A stretch of 55,233 nucleotides of DNA from a virus (IMGVR_UViG_3300017613_001540:1-55233); one strand, 5' to 3'. Shown: positions 22,439 to 30,281, counted from the stretch's first letter. The notes: a model not told the origin generated them from the sequence alone. Numbers and translations: made by a program.

Positions 22439-23928
22439 GAGAGACAGGCTCAGTGGGAATCCCCAAAGATTATTTTCTGAAGATGGCGAAAGCCGATTAT
22501 AATAATTATTTGGAAGCATTGGCAAGAGAGTTCTATCAGAATTCGATAGATGCTGAAGCGACTCGGGTCGATGTGGTGGTAAATAGTGAAGCGAAGACAG
22601 TTATTGTATCGGACGACGGACATGGAATGACCAGAGACGTCCTGAAGAATAAGTTATTGATGCTTGGCGGGTCCGAGAAGAAGAAAGGAAACGTCGGTGT
22701 TTTTGGAAAAGCGAAGGAGTTGTTGTTCTTCAGCTGGTCGAAGTATCAGATCCGGACGAATGGATGGATTGTTGAGGGAAGTGGCTCGGAGTATACGATC
22801 GACGAGACGCACAGTAGCAGGCCCGAAGGCACTGTTTGTATGATTTGGATAGAGGGCCAGGACGGAATGTTCATGCGAGGTCTCCGGAGAGTATTTGCAG
22901 ATGTGGCTGCAAAGATGGAAACTGACTGTAAAATCTTTGTGGACGGCGATACTGTTCCGTGCAGTCACAGCCGAGGAAGGCTGGTGAAGGAGCTTGATTT
23001 CGCAGATGTTTATGTGGATGATAGCTGTGAGAAAATGAATGCACTGGTCAGAGTAGACGGAATATGGATGTTTGATTTATGGGTCGGCAGAAACGTTCCG
23101 AAATTAGTAATCGAATTGAGAAGGAAGTCAGTAGACGTTCTGACCAGTAACAGAGACAGCTTAAAAAGAGACGCGAAGACACAAGCCGATCGGTGGATTA
23201 GAAAATTGGCGGCTGATAGAAAGTCTGCGCTTAGGCCGGATTTAGTTCAAGTCAGAAGAAGACTTATTGGAGATGGTGATATAGCAGTCCAGATGAAGGG
23301 CGATGAGATTCTTGAAGGAAGTGATGAACTGGAGCCCTTGGAAGCTTTGGAACGGATGGCTGCTAAGCTGGCTGCGGAAGGAATGGATTGGGAGACAGCG
23401 TTGAGAAGACTGAAGGCGCTTGCGGATGAGAAAGGAGGTCATCGTTATATTGACGAATTTGACGATGAGTTGAGGTTCATAGGATACAAGCCAGATTTTG
23501 TACTGAAGCATACGGAGGGGCAGCGCCGAAAGGTTGAGAAGTATATGGACACACAGAAAGCCAGAGTGATTGCGAAGGTATGGACGGAAATGGTGAAGCA
23601 GGTGCTGCTTGACAACAGGTTGTACATCAATTTTACAGCCGGTTTCATGTTTGAAAAAGGAGTGGAGGCTCAGCTGGAGAAATCGTCCAATTTGGGTATT
23701 GTGTTCTATTTGAATCCGGAGGCGGTAGGGAAGGCTGGCGGATGGGAGAAGACGCAGCTGTCCAATCGCAGACTTCTCAGAGAAGATCTGAAAGAAAAGG
23801 CGATCCATGAGTCAGCCCATTTGAAGCACACGTACCATGATGAGTATTTCGTGTCAGAGATGTCTCAGATAAGAGCGAATACTTGGGAGAGTGAAGATGA
23901 GTACAGCAGGATTGGCAGAATTCAATAG
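22435..23928 (+). CDS. GHKL ATPase (Hsp90/MutL/MORC-like) with C-terminal HExxH
   Basis: 497 residues. The N-terminal GHKL fold is clear: N-box REFYQNSIDA (E32, N36), G1 box VSDDGHGM (D60/D61, G62, G64), then LGGSEKKKGNVGVFGKAK as the G2/lid loop (about 78-94), and SSRPEGTVCMIWIE. The middle contains a second beta domain and a helical region. At the C-terminus IHESAHLKHTYHDEYF gives H458-E459-x-x-H462 with nearby His, a zincin-like site. ATP-driven clamp action on nucleic acid or protein is expected from the fold. The pairing with HExxH, in the same operon as another HExxH protein, is unusual. Confidence 0.88.
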   Translation: MRETGSVGIPKDYFLKMAKADYNNYLEALAREFYQNSIDAEATRVDVVVNSEAKTVIVSDDGHGMTRDVLKNKLLMLGGSEKKKGNVGVFGKAKELLFFSWSKYQIRTNGWIVEGSGSEYTIDETHSSRPEGTVCMIWIEGQDGMFMRGLRRVFADVAAKMETDCKIFVDGDTVPCSHSRGRLVKELDFADVYVDDSCEKMNALVRVDGIWMFDLWVGRNVPKLVIELRRKSVDVLTSNRDSLKRDAKTQADRWIRKLAADRKSALRPDLVQVRRRLIGDGDIAVQMKGDEILEGSDELEPLEALERMAAKLAAEGMDWETALRRLKALADEKGGHRYIDEFDDELRFIGYKPDFVLKHTEGQRRKVEKYMDTQKARVIAKVWTEMVKQVLLDNRLYINFTAGFMFEKGVEAQLEKSSNLGIVFYLNPEAVGKAGGWEKTQLSNRRLLREDLKEKAIHESAHLKHTYHDEYFVSEMSQIRANTWESEDEYSRIGRIQ

Positions 23929-23942
23929 AAGGAGAAAAGAAA

Positions 23943-24206
23943 ATGGCTAAGAAAACAGAAATTTTGAAGTTTGAGCGTCAGGTGGAGTTCACGGAAGAAG
24001 GAAGACGCCGTCACAATTTTGGGTCGGGTTTGGGAGTTTTCAACCTGTCAAAAGAAGTAGGATTTTCATCGATGGGTAGATGGAAGACGGTTGGTTTAGC
24101 GTATCATGTGTTTGACGATGGTTCAAGAACGCCGGTGTATTTGATGTTGAATGACAGAAATGAACTGGTGGAGAAAACGACTCAGTACTTCATGGTGGTT
24201 GACTGA
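23943..24206 (+). CDS. Hypothetical protein
   Basis: 87 residues after GAAGGAG. Beta-rich, small (KTVGLAYHVFDDGSRTPVYL). Stop and next start overlap as TGATG. Family unknown. Confidence 0.65.
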   Translation: MAKKTEILKFERQVEFTEEGRRRHNFGSGLGVFNLSKEVGFSSMGRWKTVGLAYHVFDDGSRTPVYLMLNDRNELVEKTTQYFMVVD

Positions 24207-24643
24207 TGGATGAAAGGTCGATAAGAATAGGGAAGACTCCGCTTGTAATGTATCTAAACGGTCGGATTTCGTATTGCAAGAGCATGATCCGTGAGTGCGG
24301 CAGATCTGGAGCCTCTGACAGTACATGGCAATGTAGGATGCACGAATTGCTGAACATGAAGGCAAAGGTGTATGGGGCAAAACGTTGGGAAGGCGCGGTG
24401 ATGCTCGACAAGAAACGGATGATCAAGCGCATCCGGAAGGTAATAGACTGGATAGAAGTTGGAAGACGTGACGTTTGTACCGGGCCGATCGAGCGTGCGC
24501 GCATGGAGTTGGTGGATATCCTGTTAGATATGACCGGAAAGACGAGATCGACACAAGTAAGGTCGATAAGAATGGAGGAAAAAGATGAAGGAACTGAAAC
24601 TGATAGAGCTTCCGCTGTTGGGCGAAGAGAATCCGCCTTATAA
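24206..24643 (+). CDS. Hypothetical basic helical protein
   Basis: 145 residues, coupled to the previous gene. Basic helices (KKRMIKRIRKVIDWIEVGRR) and four Cys residues. The last 20 residues overlap the next gene. Confidence 0.6.
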   Translation: MDERSIRIGKTPLVMYLNGRISYCKSMIRECGRSGASDSTWQCRMHELLNMKAKVYGAKRWEGAVMLDKKRMIKRIRKVIDWIEVGRRDVCTGPIERARMELVDILLDMTGKTRSTQVRSIRMEEKDEGTETDRASAVGRRESAL

Positions 24644-24893
24644 GCAGAGAAGAATGACGCGCGAAGAAATGAAGAGAGAAGACATAGACAGGAAGAAGCT
24701 GTATCTGATCCGTTTTAGTGGAATTTGGCTGGTGGGAAGATTTGGCATGCAGTGGTACGGATGGAATTTCCAGCCGAATCTCGGATCGATGTCGGTGCAG
24801 GTGAATGACTGTGAAGCGATTTATGAAATAGTTGGTCTCGATCAGGAAGAAGACGGATCAACTGGCGGATTCATCGCAAGTTATTTGGGATGA
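24585..24893 (+). CDS. Hypothetical protein
   Basis: 102 residues, start after AATGGAGG. Beta-rich C-terminal part with many aromatics (IWLVGRFGMQWYGWNFQPN). Overlaps the previous gene by 59 bases. Confidence 0.6.
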   Translation: MKELKLIELPLLGEENPPYKQRRMTREEMKREDIDRKKLYLIRFSGIWLVGRFGMQWYGWNFQPNLGSMSVQVNDCEAIYEIVGLDQEEDGSTGGFIASYLG

Positions 24894-24906
24894 AAGGAGA
24901 TTGATT

Positions 24907-25209
24907 ATGATAAAATTTACGGTTTTTACACCGAAGGCTTATTTTCCAGATGGAACGCAGGACGATGAATTCAAGGGCACAGATGTTTGGGATAAGACTG
25001 TGGTACTGGCGAAGGGTAGACGAGCTGCTGCGTATGAGGCATGGAGATTATATGGGGAAGGTTGGTTTAGAAGAATGAAGCCAGTACATGAACTATTTGA
25101 AGGAAATCTTTCTTTGGCAGTTCCATTGTATGTAGCGAGCCCAATGCAGACGCTTTCGCTCGCGTTGAAATTGTCGCCGATTAGGGTGTGGATTGACAGT
25201 TGGAAGTAG
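24907..25209 (+). CDS. Hypothetical protein
   Basis: 100 residues, ATG after AAAGGAG. Alpha/beta with a basic helix (AKGRRAAAYEAWRLYGEGW). Last gene of the first sigma-54 operon; its stop is one base before the next pair of dyads. Confidence 0.6.
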   Translation: MIKFTVFTPKAYFPDGTQDDEFKGTDVWDKTVVLAKGRRAAAYEAWRLYGEGWFRRMKPVHELFEGNLSLAVPLYVASPMQTLSLALKLSPIRVWIDSWK

Positions 25210-25210
25210 T

Positions 25211-25247
25211 TTGACAGTAAATGTCACCTTGTGACAAATTTAGTCGG
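25211..25247. promoter_or_regulatory. Twin upstream activator-like dyads, cassette 2
   Basis: TTGACAGTAAATGTCAC (25211-25227, perfect TGACA/TGTCA arms) and GTGACAAATTTAGTCGG (25231-25247, weaker). Centres are 20 bp apart and lie about 156 and 136 bp upstream of the GG at 25375. Confidence 0.7.
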
Positions 25248-25372
25248 TTTCAGGGTAGAATGGTTGGGCAATGGAGCGAATTTTAAAGAGAACGAAACAG
25301 ACTTGATTTTCTTAACAGGTTCAATCACATACGATGCAAAAAAATTTCCGGTTTTTTCTGGTGCAGGGATTT

Positions 25373-25389
25373 TTGGCACGTCGCTTGCA
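25373..25389 (+). promoter_or_regulatory. Sigma-54-type promoter 2
   Basis: TTGGCACG-TCGC-TTGCA: GG at 25375-25376, GC at 25387-25388. It matches TGGCACG-N4-TTGCA at every conserved base. TATAAT follows immediately, without a -35 element. Gene at 25430. Confidence 0.75.
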
Positions 25390-25429
25390 TTATAATAAAA
25401 TAAAAACAAAAAAATCGAGGAGACGGAAA

Positions 25430-25921
25430 ATGAGAGAAAAAATCGGAAGCAAACAAATTGAAAACATTTTATCAAGAGCAGAAGCTGAAGACGCACTGCG
25501 AGAAGAGAATGTAAGTTGGGATGAATCGATGCGTGCGCCGCATGGTGATGTATTTTTTCATTCTCGTGAAGAAGAAGTCGCTGTTTGGGTAGAGTGTGAT
25601 CACCTTTTAATAATAAATGAAGCGGAAGACAAGCCAGCTGACATAGAGTTGAATCAGAAGTTGCACAAAGATGATTTGGTGGACAGTGTGGTTGGTACTT
25701 ATGAAGAGATGCAAGGCGAAGTGTGGTTTGGGGCGCTTTCGCTCGATTCCCAAGGCGAAATTGCTGTTAAGGTTGCGAAGATGATAGAGGAGAAGGTGAC
25801 GGAGGCTCGGATGGAGATGCTGAAGGAAGAAATGATTCGAGTTGAGAAGCAGCAAGAAAGTCTTCATGTGACGTATGAGTATCTGGTGAAAGAAGTCGAA
25901 AGGTTGGTCGAAGATGTTTAA
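25430..25921 (+). CDS. Hypothetical acidic protein
   Basis: 163 residues, start after GAGGAG. Acidic, with a helical N-terminus, a beta middle (EEVAVWVECDHLLIINEA) and a long C-terminal coiled coil (from about 115). First gene behind sigma-54-type promoter 2. Family unknown. Confidence 0.65.
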   Translation: MREKIGSKQIENILSRAEAEDALREENVSWDESMRAPHGDVFFHSREEEVAVWVECDHLLIINEAEDKPADIELNQKLHKDDLVDSVVGTYEEMQGEVWFGALSLDSQGEIAVKVAKMIEEKVTEARMEMLKEEMIRVEKQQESLHVTYEYLVKEVERLVEDV

Positions 25922-26183
25922 CGAACTGATCGATAAAATTTGTGAGACACACGATCCGATTACGAAGTCATCGCTGATGGAGGAGTTAGGTAGGCAGGTT
26001 GAAATGGTTGAGAAGTTCCCGATGAAGGTTGTGTGTTGTGTTTGCGGTGTCCAGTATGGAGAGAAGGAGGCGACGAAGCCGGACCAGATCAGCCATGGAT
26101 ACTGCCAGAATTGTAAAGAGGTGCTAAGGAAGGAGATGCTGGAAGATGTCGAAGAAGCCGTACAAGCCAATCGTGCCGAGTAG
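25914..26183 (+). CDS. Zinc-finger protein, unknown
   Basis: 89 residues overlapping the previous gene by 8 bases. CCVCGVQYG and SHGYCQNC about 25 residues apart form a likely zinc ribbon, flanked by helices. Confidence 0.6.
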   Translation: MFNELIDKICETHDPITKSSLMEELGRQVEMVEKFPMKVVCCVCGVQYGEKEATKPDQISHGYCQNCKEVLRKEMLEDVEEAVQANRAE

Positions 26184-26280
26184 CGGAGTCAACTGGAAGG
26201 TGGTTGGAGAAATTGTGGTGAAGGTCGGCGGGATAGTTATAATGATAGCAACGATTTGGCGATGTGTGATGGGAGGCTGA
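26146..26280 (+). CDS. Very small single-TM protein
   Basis: 44 residues. A Lys-rich start (MSKKPYKPIVP) precedes one membrane helix (VVGEIVVKVGGIVIMIATIW). Ribosome site AAGGAG is 14 bases upstream, which is far, so support is moderate. It bridges two other genes. Confidence 0.45.
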   Translation: MSKKPYKPIVPSSGVNWKVVGEIVVKVGGIVIMIATIWRCVMGG

Positions 26281-26283
26281 GTG

Positions 26284-26439
26284 ATGGGACCGAAATTTTT
26301 CGAGACACGGATGGGCCATAAGTTTTATGGGCACGATGTTCCGGAAATTGCAAAGCAGTTGAAAAGACTGGCTGATGCAATCGAAGGAATCCGAGAGTTG
26401 ATGGAGAAGAAAGGAGAAGGTGATGGGAAAGTTGACTGA
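26284..26439 (+). CDS. Small conserved phage protein
   Basis: 51 residues. KFYGHDVPEIAKQLKRLADAIE resembles short phage proteins with an RF-x-x-x-x-PxLxxALxRIADALE pattern. GGGAGG upstream. Overlaps the next gene by 17 bases. Confidence 0.55.
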   Translation: MGPKFFETRMGHKFYGHDVPEIAKQLKRLADAIEGIRELMEKKGEGDGKVD

Positions 26440-26698
26440 TTTAGATAAAGCGCCGTATGGCGGAGAGGACGAAATCTTCCCGAACATGATGTCGGCGATG
26501 AGTATTTTGTCTGATGCGCAGGCGATGTTAGAGTGGCTTAAAAACGAAGGCAGGTTGAGTGAGTGGGTAAGAAAAAGGGCGAATGATACGATCAACCATG
26601 CGAAGGCGCATCTGTCGGAGGCGATGCAGCAGTATCACGAAAAGGAGAAGTTGCCTGGAGTGCTGCTTGTGTCGTCAGGAGATTTTGAACATGAGTAG
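26423..26698 (+). CDS. Helical protein, paralog of the gene at 28970
   Basis: 91 residues, ATG after AAAGGAGAAGG. DEIFPNMMSAMSILSDAQ and later INHAKAHLSEAMQQY match DEIFSEMMAAMSILSDVQ and VNHAKKHLVNAMESY of the gene at 28970, so the two are a duplicated pair in different sigma-54 operons. Function unknown. Confidence 0.7.
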   Translation: MGKLTDLDKAPYGGEDEIFPNMMSAMSILSDAQAMLEWLKNEGRLSEWVRKRANDTINHAKAHLSEAMQQYHEKEKLPGVLLVSSGDFEHE

Positions 26699-26951
26699 AA
26701 TTTGTGAAGTGGAGATGGATGACATGTTCGTGAGGTGGCTGTCGATGCCTCTGAGGACAGAATGGCATGATTATCAAAGAGCTGCTGTGGAAAAGGCGTT
26801 TGACGTTGGTGTATTGATACAGCTGGTCGATAAGAGAAGCCGAGTACCTTTTTTTATTTTTGGATCGGATGTGTTTAGGGTCGCTAAGGTGATAGACGAA
26901 GAGAGTTTAGTTTTAAAGCCAGTGTTTCTTCTGGAGGGAAGTAATGATTGA
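26691..26951 (+). CDS. Hypothetical protein
   Basis: 86 residues, ATG after CAGGAG. Helical start, beta end (VPFFIFGSDVFRVAKVIDEE). Overlaps both neighbours by 8 bases. Confidence 0.6.
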   Translation: MSRICEVEMDDMFVRWLSMPLRTEWHDYQRAAVEKAFDVGVLIQLVDKRSRVPFFIFGSDVFRVAKVIDEESLVLKPVFLLEGSND

Positions 26952-27927
26952 TATACGAAACGAATACAATGTTGACTGTTCGAAAGCGAAAGGGGCGTAT
27001 CTTGAATCGGTGCCCGAATGGATATGGGACGATCCAAGATGGTATATGGAGCCGAAGAAAGATGCTCAGCGAATCACGATGCAGATAGGTGATGGGAAGT
27101 CGTTGCTCAGAGGCAGAAACCGTCAAGATTTTCTGAAGGGTGTAGAAAAAGCCGGAGATTTTCCGGACAAGGCGAGCCTGAGTCCAGTGTTGGCGGCGTA
27201 CACAGATCCGATGCTTGACGGTACAGTTCTCGATGGAGAGTTGACTGAAAGCTACAAGATGAACGGCGAATACGACAAGGATACCGTCCGCCGAATTGAA
27301 AATGGCGAGTGGGTAGGATATGAAGTATGGACTGTTATGTTCTGGAAAGGTGAAGATGTCCGGGGTATGTCTGACGAAGAAAGGAAGATGCTTGCTGGAA
27401 TGGCTGTTGAAGAAATGCGGCGTATGGGAATGAAAGTAAGGCTGTTACCGGACTGGCCCGCAACGCTGAAGAATCTGAAGAAGGTGTTTGCTGACAATGA
27501 AGAGGGTGCGATTCTGAAATGTTGGGACGCAACGATCCCGACGCATCAGCGAACGAATCCGAACTGGTGGAAATGTAAAGGGGACGATGATCGCACGGTT
27601 GATGCATTTGTGATAGGTGTTACGGAGGCGAAGGAAGGCGGGTCTGGGATTAGAGGAATAGCTCCACAGCCAAATGGGAAGGCGGCGACGTTTACTGTTG
27701 GACTGGCGAAAGACGGACATGTAGTAGAAGTCGGGAAGCTGGAGAATCTACCGAAAGACGCGGTAGAGTTTGGCTTGAGAAATTTTCACGACTACCGAGG
27801 CAGAGTTGTTGAGATGAATGTATCGGGATGGGACGGAGAAAGGTTCCGGTTCCCACGCTATAAGAAATGGAGAAAAGACAAGTCTCCGAGAGACTGCCTG
27901 TTTGGTGAGCAAGTTGGCTCGAAATGA
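26944..27927 (+). CDS. lig: ATP-dependent DNA ligase
   Basis: 327 residues. Nucleotidyltransferase motifs in order: motif I EPKKDAQR (likely nucleophile K38; Ala replaces the usual Gly in KxDG), motif III VLDGELTESY, motif IV EGAILKCWDA and motif V WWKCKGDDDR. An OB-fold follows with a closing FRFPRYKKWRKDKSPRD, as in small phage and bacterial LigA-independent ligases. It seals nicks using ATP. GGAGGGAAGT precedes the start. Last gene of the second sigma-54 operon; its TGA overlaps the next upstream dyad. Confidence 0.92.
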   Translation: MIDIRNEYNVDCSKAKGAYLESVPEWIWDDPRWYMEPKKDAQRITMQIGDGKSLLRGRNRQDFLKGVEKAGDFPDKASLSPVLAAYTDPMLDGTVLDGELTESYKMNGEYDKDTVRRIENGEWVGYEVWTVMFWKGEDVRGMSDEERKMLAGMAVEEMRRMGMKVRLLPDWPATLKNLKKVFADNEEGAILKCWDATIPTHQRTNPNWWKCKGDDDRTVDAFVIGVTEAKEGGSGIRGIAPQPNGKAATFTVGLAKDGHVVEVGKLENLPKDAVEFGLRNFHDYRGRVVEMNVSGWDGERFRFPRYKKWRKDKSPRDCLFGEQVGSK

Positions 27928-27960
27928 CAGTAAATGTCACTAAATGACAAAAATAGTCGG
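27924..27960. promoter_or_regulatory. Twin upstream activator-like dyads, cassette 3
   Basis: ATGACAGTAAATGTCAC (27924-27940) and ATGACAAAAATAGTCGG (27944-27960), centres 20 bp apart, about 156 and 136 bp upstream of the GG at 28088. The first overlaps the ligase stop codon. Confidence 0.7.
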
Positions 27961-27992
27961 TTATGCTCTCGTTGCGAAAAGCCGTTTAGAAT

Positions 27993-28008
27993 TTGCAAGC
28001 GCTTGCAA
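27993..28008. promoter_or_regulatory. Operator-like palindrome (exact copy)
   Basis: TTGCAAGCGCTTGCAA, perfect. It lies between the dyads and the sigma-54-type promoter 3, the only cassette that contains it, so a second regulator may act here. Confidence 0.65.
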
Positions 28009-28085
28009 TGAGTGGCTTGATTTTCCAATATTTTTAACTGGATATGAGCTGAAAAAATTCTGATTTTTTTATTATGATGCGATTT

Positions 28086-28102
28086 TTGGCACGCCGGTTG
28101 CA
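28086..28102 (+). promoter_or_regulatory. Sigma-54-type promoter 3
   Basis: TTGGCACG-CCGG-TTGCA: GG at 28088-28089, GC at 28100-28101, full match to the conserved -24/-12 bases. The following TATAATAAAATAAAAAC run is shared with promoters 1 and 2. Gene at 28141. Confidence 0.75.
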
Positions 28103-28140
28103 TTATAATAAAATAAAAACAAAAAATCAGGAGGCAGAAA

Positions 28141-28731
28141 ATGAAAAAAACAGAGCAGTTCAAAACAAAAGCAATGGAAATCATGGAAGGAATAGAAGGC
28201 GATTGGTGTATCGATTCCAACTCTTATGCACCTGCTGTTTTTGTAGACATACGAGATTTGAAAGATGATGAAGAGTGGGTGTTGTTTAATTCAGTTAATA
28301 GTCGGTTGAAGGAATTGTGCGCCGAGTTGGATTTGCGAATAGAGTTTGCTAAGGAAGGCGAATTTTCAGTCTATGATGATTCCCAGACAGATTTGAAAGA
28401 TGATGAAGAGATGGCAAGACTGGATAAGTTCGACGATAGAGTGAAAGAGTCTGAAAGAAAATTTGCACTCAAAGCAGGCGATGAGTATTTTGGTCAGCTG
28501 ATTGATAGCATTGACAGGCTGAAGCGAGAAGTTGTCAGACATAAGGAAGGTTTTGAAAGCGCAAGAGAAGGCGAATCATTCAAGGCGGCTGATAGGAAGA
28601 AGACGCCGTTAGATATGGTGAATCAGATTGTCTGGTGTGTGAATGAAGTTCAGCAGTTCACTGGAAATCATGCGGAAGCTGCGAGAGCAACGATGAAAAT
28701 AGCGACAGCTTTTGACGTAAATTGTTGGTAA
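28141..28731 (+). CDS. Hypothetical acidic helical protein
   Basis: 196 residues after CAGGAGG. Acidic, alpha-helical, with a repeated LKDDEE segment (about 41 and 84). No domain recognised. First gene behind sigma-54-type promoter 3. Confidence 0.65.
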   Translation: MKKTEQFKTKAMEIMEGIEGDWCIDSNSYAPAVFVDIRDLKDDEEWVLFNSVNSRLKELCAELDLRIEFAKEGEFSVYDDSQTDLKDDEEMARLDKFDDRVKESERKFALKAGDEYFGQLIDSIDRLKREVVRHKEGFESAREGESFKAADRKKTPLDMVNQIVWCVNEVQQFTGNHAEAARATMKIATAFDVNCW

Positions 28732-28744
28732 GGAGAATCAGAAA

Positions 28745-28960
28745 ATGATAAGCCCAGAAGAAAAAGCAGCGAAGAAGGCAGGGTACACGGCGACACTGGA
28801 CGAAGCGTTGACAGCCGGGACCGGAATGAATGCCGAGCAGCGCGAAGATTTTAGAAATGATGTTGACCATTGGTTGGATGTAAGAAAGAAAGCGAAGAAG
28901 GGGAGCAAAAAATTCAAAGAAGCCGAGGCGCAGATCAAGCGGCTCATGGGCTGGGGATAG
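28745..28960 (+). CDS. Small basic protein
   Basis: 71 residues after TAAGGAG. Polar helices with a Lys cluster (DVRKKAKKGSKKFKEA). Function unknown. Confidence 0.65.
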   Translation: MISPEEKAAKKAGYTATLDEALTAGTGMNAEQREDFRNDVDHWLDVRKKAKKGSKKFKEAEAQIKRLMGWG

Positions 28961-28969
28961 GTGATAAAA

Positions 28970-29251
28970 ATGATGACGGAAGATGATATGCTGAAGGACG
29001 AAATCTTCTCAGAAATGATGGCGGCGATGTCGATCTTGTCAGACGTACAGGAACATCTTGCCAGACTGAAGGAGAAGGTTGCGATTCCAAAAAGTATAGG
29101 GCCAGTGATGATCAACGCAACTGTCAACCATGCTAAGAAGCATTTGGTGAATGCAATGGAGAGTTATGGCAGAGCAGCTGGATTGCCGATTGAGCTTGTG
29201 GTAACAGGAGGGGACGATGATAAAGATGCACAGATGGACGATAGCCCATGA
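28970..29251 (+). CDS. Helical protein, paralog of the gene at 26423
   Basis: 93 residues; an in-frame GTG at 28961 is an alternative start. The shared DEIF-x-x-MM-x-AMSILSD and NHAKxHL segments tie it to the gene at 26423. Overlaps the next gene by 35 bases. Confidence 0.65.
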   Translation: MMTEDDMLKDEIFSEMMAAMSILSDVQEHLARLKEKVAIPKSIGPVMINATVNHAKKHLVNAMESYGRAAGLPIELVVTGGDDDKDAQMDDSP

Positions 29252-29660
29252 TTATGTGTTCGGAGAAGATGTTGTATGGGACGCAAATGGTGAGTTCGTC
29301 AAGTATGAAGATTTCTCAAGGCTGGTGAGCTACGAGCGTTGGAAGGCTTTTTGGGAAGGCGTGGTAATGACGGCGATATGTTTTCTCATTGCGATGTTCA
29401 TTGGAGGATGTGTCCCTACACAGAAGTCGTGGAGAGCAGGAGATCCGACGACAGTAACTGGAGGAGACTACCTGCAAAAGTCGTATCTCGACAAGACGAA
29501 GTTGCTGTTGAAGAATAAAGATGGAGAGGTCAAAGGTTATTACCAAAGAAGCCTGCTCGATCACTCCAAACTTTTATTCAAGAAGCCAGACGGAACCGTC
29601 GTGGGAGCCCAGAAAGTGGACAGGTTGAATTCAACCAAGACTATTTGGGTCAGGCCGTAA
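29217..29660 (+). CDS. Membrane protein with internal lipobox and a C-terminal repeat
   Basis: 147 residues, start after CAGGAGGGG. A hydrophobic segment ending in FLIAMFIGGC (about 56-65) looks like a lipoprotein signal peptide, but about 50 residues precede it. A start near 29368 would expose it as a normal lipoprotein signal. The C-terminal half has two similar units, YLDKTKLLLKNKDGEVKG and LLDHSKLLFKKPDGTVVG. It could be an outer-membrane or surface lipoprotein, for instance for superinfection exclusion; that is inference. Confidence 0.65.
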   Translation: MIKMHRWTIAHDYVFGEDVVWDANGEFVKYEDFSRLVSYERWKAFWEGVVMTAICFLIAMFIGGCVPTQKSWRAGDPTTVTGGDYLQKSYLDKTKLLLKNKDGEVKGYYQRSLLDHSKLLFKKPDGTVVGAQKVDRLNSTKTIWVRP

Positions 29661-29672
29661 CTCGAAAAATCC

Positions 29673-29700
29673 TTGACATTTTTGGCTGAAGTGGTATAAT
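29673..29700 (+). promoter_or_regulatory. Sigma-70 promoter
   Basis: TTGACA (29673-29678) and TATAAT (29695-29700), 16-base spacer containing TTTTTGGC as at 21265. Drives 29723-31837. Confidence 0.9.
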
Positions 29701-29722
29701 TAAAATAAACATGGAGGCAACA

Positions 29723-30268
29723 ATGGCAGAGAAAGTGAAGAGGCCAAGAGAAGAAATAGAACCGACTGCCATGGCTGTATCATTGTGGCTGTGGAAAGAA
29801 TGCCAGTTGCGTTGCGAAGTCGCTGGATCGCTGCGAAGAGGCAGGAACGAAATAGGCGACGTGGATTTAGTCGTTGGGCATGCGTCGCTGCGAGACGTCT
29901 GTAATTGCATTGTCTTATGGGGCGAGAGGGCGAGTGTTTCGGTAGAGGTTGTATCGAATCTGGAGAAGGCGACAAAGACTGCCGATGTTATGGTCGGAGG
30001 AGACATTTTATTCAATTTGTACTACTCGACTGACGAAGCTTGGGGTGCGATGCTTCTGTTTTTGACTGGCAGTCAGAAGTTCAATATACTGATGAGGACG
30101 AAGGCGAAAAAAGAAGGATACAAGCTGAATCAGTATGGGTTATGGCATGGAGAGACACTGATAGCGGCGAAGGAAGAGGATTTGATTTTCCAGGCATTGG
30201 GAATGAAGTTCGTTTCTCCGAATGATCGGGATGTGTATGGAGATCCCCGAAAATGGAACAAGAGCTGA
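29723..30268 (+). CDS. PolX-like nucleotidyltransferase
   Basis: 181 residues from the ATG 5 bases after GGAGG. CEVAGSLRRGRNEIGDVDLVV is the palm signature of family X polymerases (GS...R and DxD). The C-terminal half, WGAMLLFLTGSQKFNILMR then KKEGYKLNQYGLWHGE and EEDLIFQALGMKFVSP, matches the fingers/thumb end of bacterial PolX. The N-terminal 8-kDa and HhH domains and the PHP domain are missing, so it is a minimal form. It may fill short gaps in repair together with the ligase. Confidence 0.85.
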   Translation: MAEKVKRPREEIEPTAMAVSLWLWKECQLRCEVAGSLRRGRNEIGDVDLVVGHASLRDVCNCIVLWGERASVSVEVVSNLEKATKTADVMVGGDILFNLYYSTDEAWGAMLLFLTGSQKFNILMRTKAKKEGYKLNQYGLWHGETLIAAKEEDLIFQALGMKFVSPNDRDVYGDPRKWNKS

Positions 30269-30281
30269 AGGAGGTGTGGTG

